DNA from: Punica granatum
Taxonomy: Eukaryota > Streptophyta > Magnoliopsida > Myrtales > Lythraceae
Assembly (NCBI RefSeq): GCF_007655135.1
Contig: NC_045131.1
Coordinates: 2,356,001-2,420,000 of the forward strand
Reading direction: 5' to 3'
DNA length: 64,000 nucleotides
Shown here: piece by piece, positions 1-15,654 of the stretch
Numbering within the stretch: position 1 is the first letter of the stretch
Layout: every line of letters begins with the position of its first letter
Translations under genes and position numbers: made by a program
Notes under the pieces: model-generated
The model's database searches: none
Seen by the model: only the letters and a program-made list of their open reading frames with translations
What the model was told of the DNA's origin: nothing

Positions 1-50
1 CCATAATTTCACCTTCACTACATGAAGTATATGCTCATGTCATTTTTTTT

Positions 51-233
51 CGGTATGCACCGTGGTATTGGGAAGTCAAATGATCCATGACTAATCCAGT
101 TGACTCGAGTCAGCCGACTAAAAATTAAAACTCTCCCAATATGAATTTTTTCTATTTACAAAACTTGAATCCGAAACCTTACTTAAGAAGAATACGTGCT
201 AAACCGCTTGAACCAACCTACGTTGATTGCTTC
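51..233 (-). mobile_element. tRNA-derived SINE, family 1, copy 1
   Basis: Read on the minus strand this segment starts with a pol III box A-like stretch (about 205-222, core TTCAAGCGGTTTAG) and a degenerate box B-like stretch (about 165-180, GGATTCAAGTTTT), and ends in an A-run (T-tract on the plus strand at 43-50). TGTCATTTTTT occurs at 38-48 and again at 234-244, consistent with a target-site duplication, although it overlaps the tail. A second copy with the same order of blocks lies at 47272-47459. The repeated copy and the box layout support a SINE; the family name is unknown to me. Confidence 0.55.
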
Positions 234-1205
234 TGTCATTTTTTGAATCACATAAATTCCAGAAACAATAGGGACAGTTCAAATGAAAGAAATTTCTTTT
301 CTTTTCTTTTTTATGTTTTTTATGAACTGGATTTAAAATTTTTTGAAAATTTTATTTTTTTCAAAGGAGAAAACAAGTAAAAAGATAAATGCTAAGAAGA
401 AGAGATAGTGCTTTGGTATTTTCTTGTTGCTGGATGAGTGTTTTGGTATTTTGTTTCTTAGTTGTAAAATCCGACAAATTATAATTAAGTTTAATTGAAT
501 TAAGGAAACAGGTCATAACACAGTCACTAGTCCCCATGAGCCGTCCGTTCATCCTCCCCTTTCCAACCAACACGCCCCTTTCCTCTCTCTCTCTGTGTCT
601 GCCTCTCTGATAGCAAATCACATTTCAAGAAAACAAAAAACCAATAAAGATTACGTTTTTATCGAACAAAAAAGCATAAAAAAATCTAGGGTTTCTCGAA
701 ATTCCCTCAGGGTCCTCGGTGTTCTTCCCCCCGCGGAATTGTCGAATTTTCCCGGGGAGAAAATATCTTCCCCCCCGTCGCTGTCAGCATCTCAGAAGGT
801 GAGGGATCTTCTGAGCATCATTCTTTCTCTGTATTTGTTATAGAAAGTTCTGATTTTTCAGTTTATTATATGTAGAAGAAGCTGGCATCACGTATTTTCG
901 TAATTTGGGTATGCTTGAAATAGTAGTTTCATCATGTTTCTATTTTTATGTATCAAGCTCCCTGGGGTTCTTCTTGGATTGATTGTACTTCGTCATTGAT
1001 TGCTTCTCCTGCTTTTCTGTGTATTCTAGGTGTTTATTTAAGGAAGCTTTTGATCTCAAAGGAGCTGGTTTTTGGCGGAGGTAATCACGCGTAGATCGTT
1101 TGTCATTCTAGAATCAAGAGGGTAGGATTAAATCAGCTAGATTGTGATCCGGAGGAGGATTGGTTGATCGAGGAATTATTCGAGGTTAATTAATGCTCTC
1201 CTTGT
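234..1205 (+). other. Upstream region and leader of the MYOB7-like gene
   Basis: No protein gene is supported here. A CT-rich stretch lies at about 578-606. A leader intron is likely, with donor AAG|GTGAGG at 799 and acceptor TTCTAG at about 1029, so the 5' UTR probably starts near 600 and is spliced before the ATG at 1206. Short open frames in this stretch do not look like proteins. Confidence 0.4.
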
Positions 1206-3279
1206 ATGGAGTCGGAAGCATTGATTGTTGCAAAAGATTTGGTCCCATGTTGTAGTTGTGGGTGTAGCTGCTGTTCGGACAGCTACAGCTCCCCGGGGAC
1301 TTGGCTCCGATCCGTGAAGCGGAAATACGATGAATTTGAAAGTGGTGGTAGATTTTTCATACCTGGGTTGGATTATACGGATGTTGTTAAGGTCCAAGTC
1401 GAGAATGAGATCATCGCGCTTCGGGAGATGGTTAGTAACCAACAACAGACTATACAGGACCTCTGCGCTGATCTCGAGGAGGAGAGAAATGCCGCCTCTT
1501 CCGCTGCGAATGAGGCCATGTCGATGATCCTGAGACTGCAGAGGGAGAAGGCGGAAGTCCAAATGGAGGCGAGGCAGTTCAAGCGTTTCGCGGAGGAGAA
1601 GATGGGCCATGATCAGCAGGAACTTGCTGCATTGGAGGACTTGCTGTACAAGAGGGAGCAGACAATCCAGTCCTTCACCTGTGAGGTGCAGGCCTATAAG
1701 CACCGGATGATGAGCTATGGGCTCACGGAGGCAGAAGCTGAAGGTGAGAGGAGCCAGGGGCATAGTCGTAACCCAAGCATGGTCGATAACTTTGATGACC
1801 AGTTCGACTATGAATATCCTCCTCTGAGATGCAAAATGAATGAGAATCCTGACCCTTTGGAGGTCGAGAGTGATGCCGCTGATGTTGAGAAGTATGCCTT
1901 TGGTGAGACTCCTCGTGGACGAGAATTGAAGAGCTTGGAGTACAGGATCTGCCAAATGGAGAGAAACCCCAGCAGCAATCAGATGAATGGGGACTTTTCT
2001 GCCCCAAAAAACATCCTGGAGAAGGTTGTAGTTGGTCAATCTCCGCACCATGGGAGGCATTCCAGGAAGTTTTCTGTCGATAGTTCGAATTCCTTCCTAG
2101 GCATGGGTGGAGATGCAGGCTCAGAGTTGGTGAAGGATTCCCCAAGGGCGAACATTAGCATAAAAAAGATGGATTATGTCTCTCATACTGACAACTACAC
2201 TAAACCGGGGGTTTTGAGCAATGAGTCGGAACTCGGAGATGATGGGGTTGATAGAGTTTGCACCATTGATTCTGTCCACAATGGAGCACCGGGAGTTGGG
2301 GCTAGTGAGGATTATATCAAAACTCCGGGAGGATCACTGAATCAAGTTGATTGTGGAGATCCAGATATTCAGAAGCTCTACATGAGGCTTCAGGCTCTCG
2401 AGGCAGATAGAGAGTCAATGAGGCAGGCAATTGTGTCAATGCGGACTGATAAGGCCCAATTGATACTACTGAAGGAAATAGCCCAACGTTTATGTACTGA
2501 CATTTCATCCGAGAGACGCGTGCCTGCAAAAAAGCCTTCACTGGTTGGAGCATTTTCCTTCATGTCGGTTTTTAAGGTAATACATTCTATTGGTCTGTTC
2601 CTTGCATCTTGCTGTTTTCCCATTTACTTGGATATCATGAAGTTTCCCGACTCTCGACTCAACTCTATCGATCATGTTTGTACATCAGCATTTTGTTGTG
2701 ATAATGTTCCTCTCCAGTCTGTCTTCTGTAACTGTCGGTTTTGGGTTTCCAGGTGACTGTATTCCATAACTTCTGCCTCTAACTTTGACTTGTTTTCACT
2801 TTTCGTTCTGTTCAGTGGATCATGTCCTTCATCTTTTGGCGGAATAAAGCTCGTAGAAGCAAGTGAGTTTTTTACTTCTTTTCTTTTCATCTATAGTTCT
2901 TCTTTTAATAGCAATAACTTAGTCCTCACTTATAACGATAAGAAACGATGAAGTTAATGCAAGAATTTGGCTGTCTTTTGAAAACTTATATGCATACCTA
3001 TGTGCTAGTTTGAAGTGGTTCATCTCATCCCTAGTGATGAAAGAGCTGTTTAGCTGAGAAATGTTCGACAATTTTCTGTCATGACTAAATACATGATAAG
3101 ATTTTACTCCTACTCGTTGCAGTACTCGTGCCACCAAGTTCTGTAATATGCATTATTCTTTTTACTGCAGGTATCTATTTGGGTTATCACCGGACAATGT
3201 GGGTCTGCTGATGTTTCTGGACAAGAGACCCCTCACAAGGCCATGGAGATGTGTTACCAGCTCGCAACTCTGGAAGTAG
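1206..3279 (+). CDS. MYOB7: Myosin-binding protein 7-like (GTD-binding, DUF593)
   Basis: Exons 1206-2576, 2816-2862 and 3171-3279 join in phase to give 508 residues. The GTD-binding domain is at about residues 60-160, a long coiled coil rich in Glu, Gln and Arg that begins near DVVKVQVENEIIALREM. In plants this domain binds the globular tail of class XI myosins and recruits them to vesicles. A cysteine-rich N-terminal patch (CCSCGCSCC, residues 15-23) comes first. The middle is low-complexity and acidic, with a second coiled coil near residues 390-440. The last exons encode a conserved tail, WIMSFIFWRNKARRSKYLFG, that looks membrane-associated. The start is the first ATG in the long frame and follows a probable leader intron. 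If the first intron were retained the frame would stop at 2756. The family call is firm; the MYOB7 identity within the family is inferred from overall similarity and from JMJ22 as neighbour. Confidence 0.88.
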
Positions 3280-4150
3280 TTCCCGCGACGGGTGGGATTT
3301 GATCATGTGCGTGTCTCAGTTGCCGGATTCTATCTATGCTGGTGCATAATCCATTGGGTGTTTTATGCAGCGGTCTATATAGGTTTGGGATTTGGATTAT
3401 ACAATTTGTTGCTTGATGATGAGTGAAACACGAGTGCTGGCAAGTGCTGCGCTTGCTCGAATAGTTTGGGCTTTTCGTTTCCGAGGTAACCAGTCTTTCT
3501 GACTGCCCGGCCTCTCATCTGTGTATAATTTGTATTATTCTTTTGTATGATAATCCCACTCGAAATTGTGCAGTCCCGATTCTTTTCCTCAATCAACACA
3601 ATCTCTTTGTAGTCGATTTGTAGTCGGATTATTCACGGGCCGTTTGGTACTATTGGAAACGGTAAGGGAATGCCCATGGTTTTAGGATTCGGGCCTACTT
3701 ATTTTCTTGTATTCCCGTACCAAACATGGCATTATTGTTAAATTTCTACTTTGGTCCTTTTGATAATTGCTAGGCTTAAAAGGCAAAAGGAAGCGTGTGA
3801 GCTATAATTGCACCTTAGAAAAAAACTTATCCCAACCCCTCTATGGTTGTCATTAAATTTGGTTGATTTGTTAATAATGTGGGGGACTCATCATCCATTC
3901 CGCTCATAATTGATAGTCGTTTCTCCTAGGAAAGGAAAATGGATTTATCATAATTAAAGCTTCACATTGAGTTGTAATTTCGGACGAAGGTTTCACGTGT
4001 CGGTGACTACGAAAATTTCGATTTTACTAGGAAAGCTATAGGTAGGTGTAAACCTTTGATTTTTTTTTTGGCCGAAGGTCTAAATCAAAGATGAAGTGCA
4101 AGATTTTGGATGATGATGTGAATCGGGGTAATTAACCGATGCAACGTTAT
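3280..4150. other. Spacer between the MYOB7-like and JMJ22-like genes
   Basis: The first 300 bases or so are probably 3' UTR of the gene on the left. The rest is unremarkable AT-rich DNA, and I see no coding or repeat structure in it. Confidence 0.4.
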
Positions 4151-4235
4151 TAGGCCTTGTCGCGTGGGCTTCATGGGCCTGAAACGGCAATTAGGCCCAT
4201 ATGCACAGGTCCATTGACCAAAGTTACTGGGCCTG
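4150..4235 (+). promoter_or_regulatory. Cluster of site II (GGCCCA/TGGGCC-type) promoter motifs upstream of the JMJ22-like gene
   Basis: GGGCCT, AGGCCCA and TGGGCCT occur about 175-240 bases before the ATG. Such site II elements are bound by TCP factors and are typical of promoters of broadly expressed plant genes. The motifs are seen directly; their use here is inferred. Confidence 0.4.
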
Positions 4236-4407
4236 CAAAGTCCAAACGCGTTTCGTTTGGAGGTGCCCAGAAACGCATTCAGCATTCTTCCCCCTGAATT
4301 GTTATTCCGTCTCGTTAAACCCTCCGGAGGCCGGCGGCTGGACTGGAGCTACCCGCCACCGCCACCTTGTTCTGCAGCACACACCGCCACATTGAAACTT
4401 CATAACA

Positions 4408-6120
4408 ATGCTTCGATGCAGAACCTTGTTGGCCAAGAACTCCTCAAGGAGAAAGAAGAAGAAGAACAACACTGGCAAAAGCAAGAGCAGAAGAAAGATA
4501 AGCATCAGAGAGGGATCTGTCTCCAATGGTCCCACTGAGCTGGAAGAATCGTCGGAATACACAAGAGAGGATCAGGAAGAGGAAGAAGACGACGACCCAG
4601 AATTAGGGTTCAGCCTCAAAAGCTCTGCCCTTTCCCAGACTCACGGGGTTCAGCCGCTGGGCAACCTCTTCCTCAGCCCCGGCGCCGTAAATTCAAGAAA
4701 CACCGGCCTAGGTAACCTCCAAACCTTAACCGATGAGCTCGTTCTTGAGATTCTCGGGCTCCTGGGCGGGTCCCACCTCGGGGTCCTGTCTGCTGTCAGC
4801 AAATCTTTCTACATTTTCTGCTCCCATGAGCCTCTTTGGAGGAACATCGTACTGGAAACCGTTGGTGGCGGGTTCTTGTATAATGGGTCTTGGAAGTCTA
4901 CTTATGTTTCTGCAAAGTATCCAGCTTTCGGGGCTGTGAGGATTCGTAGTCCGGGTTTGAGAGTTAGGGACTTCTATTCTGATTATCTGTTCCAGAGTTG
5001 GCTCTGTGCTAATCTAGAAATGAAGCCGGAGTGGCTCGAGAGAGACAACATTGTGAGAAAGAGGGGCATTTCAGTTGAAGAATTCATAAACGGTTTCGAG
5101 GAACCGAACAAGCCGGTCTTGTTGGAAGGGTGCATGGACAATTGGGCTGCACTGGAGAAGTGGAACAGGGACTATTTGGTCGATTTGTGTGGTGATGTCC
5201 GGCTTGCTGTTGGTCCTGTGGAGATGAAGCTTGAGGACTATTTCTGTTACTCGGATCAGACGAGGGAAGAGAGGCCATTGTACTTGTTTGACCCGAAGTT
5301 TGCGGAGAAAGTTCCTGTTCTGGGCTCAGAGTATGAGGTTCCTGTCTACTTCCGTGAAGATTTGTTTAGTGTTTTGGGCAATGAGAGGCCTGACTACCGG
5401 TGGATCATCATAGGGCCAGGCGGGTCAGGTTCGTCGTTTCACATTGATCCCAATTCAACTTCAGCTTGGAATGCGGTAATAAAAGGGTCCAAGAAGTGGG
5501 TCCTATTCCCTCCTGATGTGGTTCCTCCCGGCGTCCACCCAAGCCCTGATGGAGCTGAAGTGGCGTGCCCCGTCTCGATAATAGAATGGTTCATGAACTT
5601 CTATGGCGCCACGAAGAGTTGGAAGAAAAGGCCCATTGAGTGCATCTGTAAGGCGGGAGAGGTGATATTTGTCCCGAACGGATGGTGGCATCTGGTGATC
5701 AACTTGGAAGAATCCATTGCCATAACGCAAAATTATGTCAGCAGGTAATACTTTCTCACTATTTTCTTGCATAAATGACTGAGGAATTGATAATGTATTA
5801 TGTGTTAGCTAATGTTGATGAATGTCTCTTTTAAGTTGTCTGATGACTTATCTTTACAAACTTGTGGTTCTGTTTGCAGGAGAAATCTATTGAATGTGTG
5901 GGACTTCCTTAAGAAACCGAATGCTAGTACACTCATCTCTGGAACGAGAGACCGAGTGAATCTTTACGATAAGTTTAGGAATGCAATCGAGGCCTCTTTT
6001 CCCGGAACTATTGAACAGTTGACCAGGACGGCAGAGGAGACGGCAGCTCTGCAGAAGAAGCCTTCCTTCTGGGATTCAGTAACCGATTCCAAGGCCGGGG
6101 CTTTCAAGTTCTCTTTCTAA
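4408..6120 (+). CDS. JMJ22: F-box protein with JmjC domain, JMJ22-like (putative histone arginine demethylase)
   Basis: Two exons, 4408-5744 and 5880-6120, join in phase for 525 residues. A basic then acidic N-terminus (residues 1-65, nuclear-type) is followed by an F-box at about 104-150 (LTDELVLEILGLL... PLWRNIVL) and a cupin/JmjC domain at about 220-445. The Fe(II)-binding triad is visible: His345 and Asp347 in the HID motif and His428 in NGWWHLV, so the enzyme should be active. The short second exon encodes the C-terminal helices (KKPSFWDSV). Arabidopsis JMJ22 (At5g06550) has this domain order and acts with JMJ20 to remove histone H4R3 methylation at gibberellin genes during light-induced germination. 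That role is known for the family and is inferred here. The ATG at 4408 is the first in the frame. Confidence 0.92.
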
Positions 6121-6292
6121 ATTGATGCTCTTCCAACAATGCTCCTTCTAATTATTCGGGCGTTGATCTGTCTTCTGCTTTTCTTACTTGGGGAAGATAG
6201 GAAATGATTTGTCAAAGCTCTTGGGATCGATCATTCTCATCACAGTTTGGCACTCTGACCATTTTCTGTAGTTATATGAATTCACTAGCAAT
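6121..6292 (+). other. 3' flank of the JMJ22-like gene
   Basis: Short T-rich stretch, probably the 3' UTR; a MITE begins at its right end. Confidence 0.35.
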
Positions 6293-6596
6293 TTTGCCCC
6301 TGAAAGAGCAAATTGCCGACGTTTTTGTCCCTCAATGAAAATTGCCACCAATTTCGTCCTTGAAAGTCCAATCCATCCAACATATTAGTGCATCCGTCAT
6401 CTGCTCGTGGAAACCCTTGACGGAAATCTGATGTGGCGCTAACATGTACATAGACGGCATTAGATAAAAATTACTCAATCCCATAAGCAAAACGGCGTCC
6501 TTTTTAGGTTATTTAGATATTAAAAAAATAAATAAATAACAAAGGATTAAGGGAATAGGGGAGAAAAAGTTGGCAATTTGCTCTTTCAGGGGCAAA
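6293..6596. mobile_element. MITE with 25-bp perfect terminal inverted repeats
   Basis: The first 25 bases (6293-6317, starting TTTGCCCCTGAAAGAGCA) are the exact reverse complement of the last 25 (6572-6596). Similarity continues inward imperfectly, with TTTTT blocks and a purine-rich arm. The element is 304 bp and has no coding capacity, as expected for a non-autonomous DNA transposon. I could not find a convincing target-site duplication, so the superfamily is open. It lies about 170 bp beyond the stop of the JMJ22-like gene. Confidence 0.75.
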
Positions 6597-6893
6597 TTAA
6601 TTGATCATTAATTGATGTTTAGCATATTCACTGTTTACTCATGCCAAACTGAGCACACTTGTGCAAGTATATCAGAGAATTAAAGCCCATTAGGGTCCTG
6701 GTTCTGATAATTATTCCCTTTAAAAGGACGAATATTGCTCAGTCAGTACAAGAAACACAAACTAAATCTGTTCTTTATGGTAGTGACAATAATTGAAACA
6801 CGGAAAGATCTATGATATGCTTAAGCACCCAAATAGGGACTTGGAGGAAATTACATTAGCAGCAAAACCCAGGATGAATTGTTAGTATCTCAT

Positions 6894-9800
6894 TCATGCA
6901 GGAGAAATTGAAGCTGTATAGGAGCCATCACAGAATCTCAAGCTCTTCAATGATCCCGAAAGCAAGAAAGGGGAAACTGTGGCTTCTGAAATACCAAAAG
7001 CAGGGCTATCTTTCGGGTCTTCTGAATTGGGTTCTGCACGGATTGCTTCAAGGGCCGCATTCAACCCGATGGAGATGCCTTCCGTCATGAAACTGCACAT
7101 GCACCATAAGAAAGATAAGAGATCATTCAAACTAATGCCAAGATGAGGCTAGCCAATTAATGTATTCGAAAAACCTGTCTCTGAAGTAACAAAACAGAGG
7201 GGCAGGGGAGCTCTATATGCAAGTTGGTAATAAACTTAAGTTGCAGCTGACTTGTTCGAGAATGTCAGTTACTGATATGATGTGAGGAAATTCAATTTCC
7301 ATACCTTGCCTCAAAACTCCCGAGAGAGCCCACCAGTTGACATAAGTTGCACACAATCCAGGGTGGAAGATATGAATCCTTGATTTCTAGACTATTGCTA
7401 AGAGTCGATTCAGCAACTTGATTAGTAGGTCCTCGATCAGCCTGTTTCATCTCAATGCATCTAACCTGCAAAGCACAGCAGTAAACATGCTAACTGTTTG
7501 AATCCGATAAACAGGCGAATGAAATAGTTATTTACTGTCGAGGTGGAAAAGCAAGAAAATCCCGTTCACATATACACTAGTCAAACTCAGCTCCCAAAAA
7601 TGAGTTTGCAAATAGCTAATCATGAGAGAAAATAACTAGCAAATCAATTTTTAAAGGAGGGCACAAAATTCACCTCTGGCATAGACAGAGCAGCATTCCG
7701 AAATGGGACAGGTGAAAATAATAATGGAACATCCTCTCCAGCCAAAACTGGCAGAGATGACCTGAAGGAAACCATTAGTACAAGAGCCGATAAGAAAATG
7801 ATCGAGACTATAGAAGGTACGCACCCTTGATCTGATCATAAAATATTCACAAACTATAATCCCATACATACCTATAATTTAGCAGTACATCATAAAGACA
7901 TTGGACATTCTCATTTCCACAGAGAGCTAGAAGAGATTGTGGGCTGTTATCGATGTTAGTCAAGGAACTGGGCTTTCGGGCCTATAAAAGCAGCATGACA
8001 TGTGTCAAACATAAATCAGAACATGATTTAAACAAAGGAAGTGAACAGCCTTTAGATGAAGCAAGTACTAGCTGGCTCCCTTTGGCTTAGAGGATAGACT
8101 TGTAATCTCCAAACACATTAATGGCAAGGCACTGCATGTGCCACTACTATACAAACTGAAAATTGGAACAGGATTTCAATAAAATTCAATTATTGGCATC
8201 ACCTGGCCTAAATTATTCTTCTCTATCTCTGAGAGTTCAACAAGATCTTCTGTAGTAACTTGCTCCACTTTAGAGAGGCAAAGTGGCATAGAGAAGGAAA
8301 CATCCTGGTATATTGCCGAAAATGGAAATAAAGAAGTCTCAAATTCAGATCATAACTAGATAGTCAATAGATTCATTAAAATGAGTGCAAAAGTCAAAAA
8401 GAAAAAAGGGATGAACTAAGAGATGATTATGGCAGGCAAAGCTTACATGCTCTCTCAGCAATGATCTCAAACCTCTGGTAGACCGGGAGACATAAGCATT
8501 GCATGCTTGTTTGGTCCTCTCAAACTCGTTATTGCCAGTAAACATCACCACGAATTGTGAAGTGCAAACTATTTCAAACAGAATATTGTTTGTATCACAA
8601 TCAACAGACAACAAAGACCGAAAGGATTGAATATAAAGCATAACAAGAATAACAAATAACAAATGATTGCATAATAGTCATTAGACATCTACAAAATGAC
8701 CTATAGCTGCAGGCATGATGGCTATGGGATACATCATGTAACAGTTTGCAATACACATGCTACTAAACTATCATGTATTATTACATCCGAAATAGTTGAA
8801 GGAAAGGAATTTACCGTAAAATATGTGACATGCCCTCTTCCGAAGCATATAATAAAGACTTCGAAATGATTCCTCCCATCCCAACTCTCTTTTCTTAAGG
8901 AAATCCATTTCGACTGCAGACATAAAGGAAAATTCTTTTCAGGGACAAAACCCAGAGACCTGATCCATAAACTTATGTCTTCAATTTGACAAACCTTTCT
9001 CAGTTGCTGAAGAGATCAAAACCGATATAAGAGATGATGGAAGAGTTGACTGTGGGTAGATCCACGAATGTAAGCCTTTAGTATCAATGTCTGAGGAAGT
9101 GGATGCTATTCCCGAGCTAGAGCTGATTTTTTGAGCTTCGAAGCAACTAGTCAGGGTTGAACCATAACCATCCTGCATAATAGACCTATAAATCCTAAAA
9201 ACCATAAAGAATGAAACACATTAGCATGCAACTATGGGAATCATCATTGCACCACCTAAGTTGCAACTTTATATTAGAACAGAGAGACTGCTAATGATGT
9301 CCTCCCTATATGAAGGTAGCTTGCATGTATATCTCAACATGTGAATATAAAAGGGTTAAATAACAACTGAAAATTCAAATAAGTTATTCAAGCTCCTTTT
9401 GCCATAATACTGAATAACAGTAAGAAGATCTCCATAAGTTATTATATTAATGAAGTCCTTGAACTGAAATCAAGGCCAAAAGCACATATCACCAGACTCA
9501 CCTATTCAGAGGAGATGATGAAACCACTCGGACGGCAGTTTTCAAAGTTAAATCTATAGGAACTTGTTTGCTGATAGTGGTGCCTTGAGCGCACATATTG
9601 CCCACTGCTGAAGGACCTTTAGATGTTTCTGCAGAATCGATGGCTAAACCAGAGGATGATCTTTCCTGAGCAGCCAACCCTTTTAAAGCTTTATCCTGTA
9701 AAGACAGTGGTTATTTTAATAATAAGAGTACCCATCATACGAGGTAAAAGCAGTAGTGCTGTTACCATATCAATGGCTGCCAAGGAAGATAGTTTTTCAC

Positions 9801-10912
9801 TCCTTGATGAAATCTCAGCAACATTGCGAAATTTACTCAGGCTACAAGCCTCAATCCTTTGATGAGTTTGTGTTCCCATGTTATCAGAAATATCAGGGGG
9901 AACAGTAGAAGTTTCCTGCCTGTCAGGAACAAAGACCACTATGAAAAAGACTGCATAGCCAGAACCACTAAATATAAGCAAGATAAAGGAGAGTACCCAG
10001 GAAGTTGATGTTTTCTCTGAGCAGCAAAAGATGAAAGTGTGGAGATGTTCCTCAAAGTGTTATTATGCTCAACTGAATGGTTTTCCTACAAGTGTGTGTA
10101 TGACTTGGAAATGAGAACCAATAATCTCAGGTCATGTGAACTAAATTCAACCATGAAGAACGGAGATTGATAAGAAACAGTAACAACAGTAAAATCTAAA
10201 AATTCTATTTATCAAAATGGGATGCTGACCTTGGCGTTTTCTTTCGCAGAAATCATCTTAAACCTCGACTTTTTGGCAGGATATACTTCATCTACACGCA
10301 TGTCGATGTATCTTGGAGGCTTCAATGCTCCTGGTTTCTTAAGACTGTCCATTGAACTGTTGTTATTATTGGGAACAAACCAGCTTCTCAGTAAGCATCT
10401 CATCAACGAGGGAAAATCCCAACACAAGCTAGAAAAAGCTTACTTAATAGACCCAAGCAAAGGGGCTGGAGATTCATCTACAAGCTCAGCAACATTTGCC
10501 TGCTTCAATTGCTCCCCCTGTCATGAAAATGTAAAACATTTTCTTCACCATTCCTAACAAAAAGCTACTGCAAAACGCTTTTTTTCAGCTACAAAAATGA
10601 ATTAAAAAGGCAGATAATATGGTAGAAGAGGAGCTATTCATCGGGAGATACTGGACTAAAATAGTGCACCATGAGCACATATTTTAATGAGTTTTCGAAG
10701 CCTCTAACGCATCGAATCTTCGAGAAAGAAAGCAGATGGGACTGAAATTCCACGAGCACCTAAATTTTTTTTCCAAAAAGCTTGCAACATACCCTGAGCT
10801 CAGATGGCGTTTTCCGTCTAACTCTGGTGCCGACCTTCAGAGATCCACCACCCCCTCCTCCAGGACGAAGCGACTCGGGAGGTAACGCACCGGGACCAGC
10901 AACCGTCGCCAT
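6894..10912 (-). CDS. DONSON: Protein downstream neighbour of Son (DONSON-like replication factor)
   Basis: Fourteen exons on the minus strand keep phase throughout: 10912-10793, 10517-10444, 10356-10230, 10085-9997, 9919-9766, 9695-9502, 9194-8995, 8913-8815, 8568-8447, 8304-8203, 7981-7872, 7761-7674, 7465-7305, 7092-6894. They give about 612 residues. Marks of the family are the N-terminal GTRVRRKTPSELRGEQL, the central DLTLKTAVRVVSSSPLNR, and WEESFRSLYYMLRKRACHIF followed by YVCTSQFVVMFTG. DONSON is a nuclear replisome protein that helps assemble the CMG helicase and protects stalled forks in animals; the plant role is inferred. For exon 3 an alternative in-frame acceptor at about 10385 would add about ten residues but leaves an intron shorter than 60 bases, so the CAACAG acceptor was preferred. 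It is divergent to CDPK-A. Confidence 0.85.
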
Positions 10913-11177
10913 CCCACTCGCCACTCTCAATCGCAACTCCTGCCAATCAATCAGAAGCTCTTCGTTTCATTACACTCAGACGCAGAACCAGCAAACGAAT
11001 CATCCTCAATCAACAAAGCGACAACCCGCACCTTTTGCGTTTGCGATGGGATTAATTCATACCCCGAGCTCAGAAGCAAGAGATGCCCTAATCTAAGCAC
11101 TGTTCAAGCGAAGCTCCGAGTAGATTCAGCCACAGACGAAGGTTCGAAGACAATTGCAGCCTTCAGAGAGAGTGCGA

Positions 11178-11178
11178 T

Positions 11179-11216
<38 letters not shown>

Positions 11217-11220
11217 GGGT
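11178..11220. repeat. GA microsatellite (CT on the DONSON strand)
   Basis: About 40 bases of GA repeats with a few interruptions, followed by a G-run. It lies about 270 bases upstream of the DONSON-like ATG, probably in or near the leader, where CT repeats are common in plants. Confidence 0.7.
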
Positions 11221-11375
11221 GGGGGGGGTAAAGCTGCTCCTAATTGGAAATGCGTTTGAATGAAATTCCGGTTCCCTCTCTGCTGCAACTGACGGCGTCA
11301 GCAGCAAGTCTCAACGTTCGTTAAGGCAGCCAGAGATCGTCAATTCGGGGACCGCCGTGATTAGACGGTGGATCC

Positions 11376-11490
11376 AGGCCCATACTAGGGCCCGTAATGC
11401 TAAATTACGGGCCTCTCTTAGGATGGGCCAGGCCCAATGATAACTCCGTAGATACGAGTATAAAAATAGTAGGCCCAATAGTGGCCCATG
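11376..11490 (-). promoter_or_regulatory. Site II motif cluster and small palindrome upstream of the DONSON-like gene
   Basis: AGGCCCA, TGGGCCAGGCCCA, AGGCCCA and TGGCCCA occur within 115 bases. GGCCCGTAAT and its exact reverse complement ATTACGGGCC, 5 bases apart, form a 10-bp hairpin near 11390-11412. Site II motifs are typical of promoters of replication and ribosomal genes, which fits a replication factor. The motifs are seen; their function is inferred. Confidence 0.4.
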
Positions 11491-11790
11491 ATCAGAGAGC
11501 CCATTTCTGAGCCAGCCAGCGGAAGTGGAAGAGGGCCGAGGAAGGGAGGAAGGAAGAAGACGAACCCGGAGAAGCCGCCATTAACGAGCTGATGATCGTG
11601 GTTTATGGTGAACCTCTGCACGAGGCGGCCCATGACCTCCTCGAGCTTGACGTCCATGATCATGGGCAATGTCGAGCACACCTCCACCAGCTACGTCTTC
11701 TCCTCTCCTCCTGCGTCCGAATGCACCATCTCCTCCCGGCAGAAGATCGTGATGGAGTTCCTCCTCCGGCCAAGGAGTTTGCATGAAATT
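11418..11790 (-). pseudogene. Possible coding relic split by an in-frame stop
   Basis: On the minus strand one frame reads NSITIFCREEMVHSDAGG, then a few residues to a TAG at about 11688, and continues in the same frame with LVEVCSTLPMIMDVKLEEVM and GRLVQRFTINHDHQLVN. The mix of charged and hydrophobic residues looks protein-like and the stretch is more GC-rich than its flanks. I do not recognise the family. It could equally be chance open frame in GC-rich DNA, or part of an unspliced gene. Confidence 0.2.
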
Positions 11791-12335
11791 ATTAATTTTT
11801 CATATTTTTTTGAAAATTGGATGCATGAAGATATATTATATTTATTTAAATATTATTAAATATTAAGATGATGATTGATGAAGGAGAACGAATGGAAGGT
11901 GACAGCACAGCTTTGCTCTCTCTACTATCTATATTCATCGTCTGTTCCATAATAAGAAAATTATGGAGCTCACAGAGATTTCTTTGGCCACATCATTTTT
12001 CTTCACCTTCATCTTCTTCTTCTTTTTCGTCTTCTCAATCTTCATTTTTTCGTCATTTGTAAATTCCCCCGTCCAAAAAGTTCATCATTTTCGGTGAATA
12101 TACTATGCTTTCGTCGGTTCCGCTGTCGGAGTTTTAGGTGAGTTGTCGCATTCAAGTTCTCCGACGAAGAGTTCGCCATTTCCATGACCGTTTCGATCAG
12201 GAATCTTCTCTCTGGGTTGGGTTCCTGATCTGGTGACTGACTGCAATTTTTACCATATGGAGCCAACGACTATCGGTCCCCATATAGTAACGCTAAGGAG
12301 GAAGTCGTTAAGGAGTTGAGAGACCGGTGAAATTG
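11791..12335 (+). other. Upstream region and leader of CDPK-A
   Basis: AT-rich DNA passes into a CT/TC-rich leader (about 11990-12060) before the kinase ATG. No other gene is seen. Confidence 0.4.

Positions 12336-15654
<3,319 letters not shown>

Noticed and set aside
1176..2060. Minus-strand 294-codon open frame
   Set aside because: Antisense of the MYOB7-like first exon, a common effect of its biased codons.
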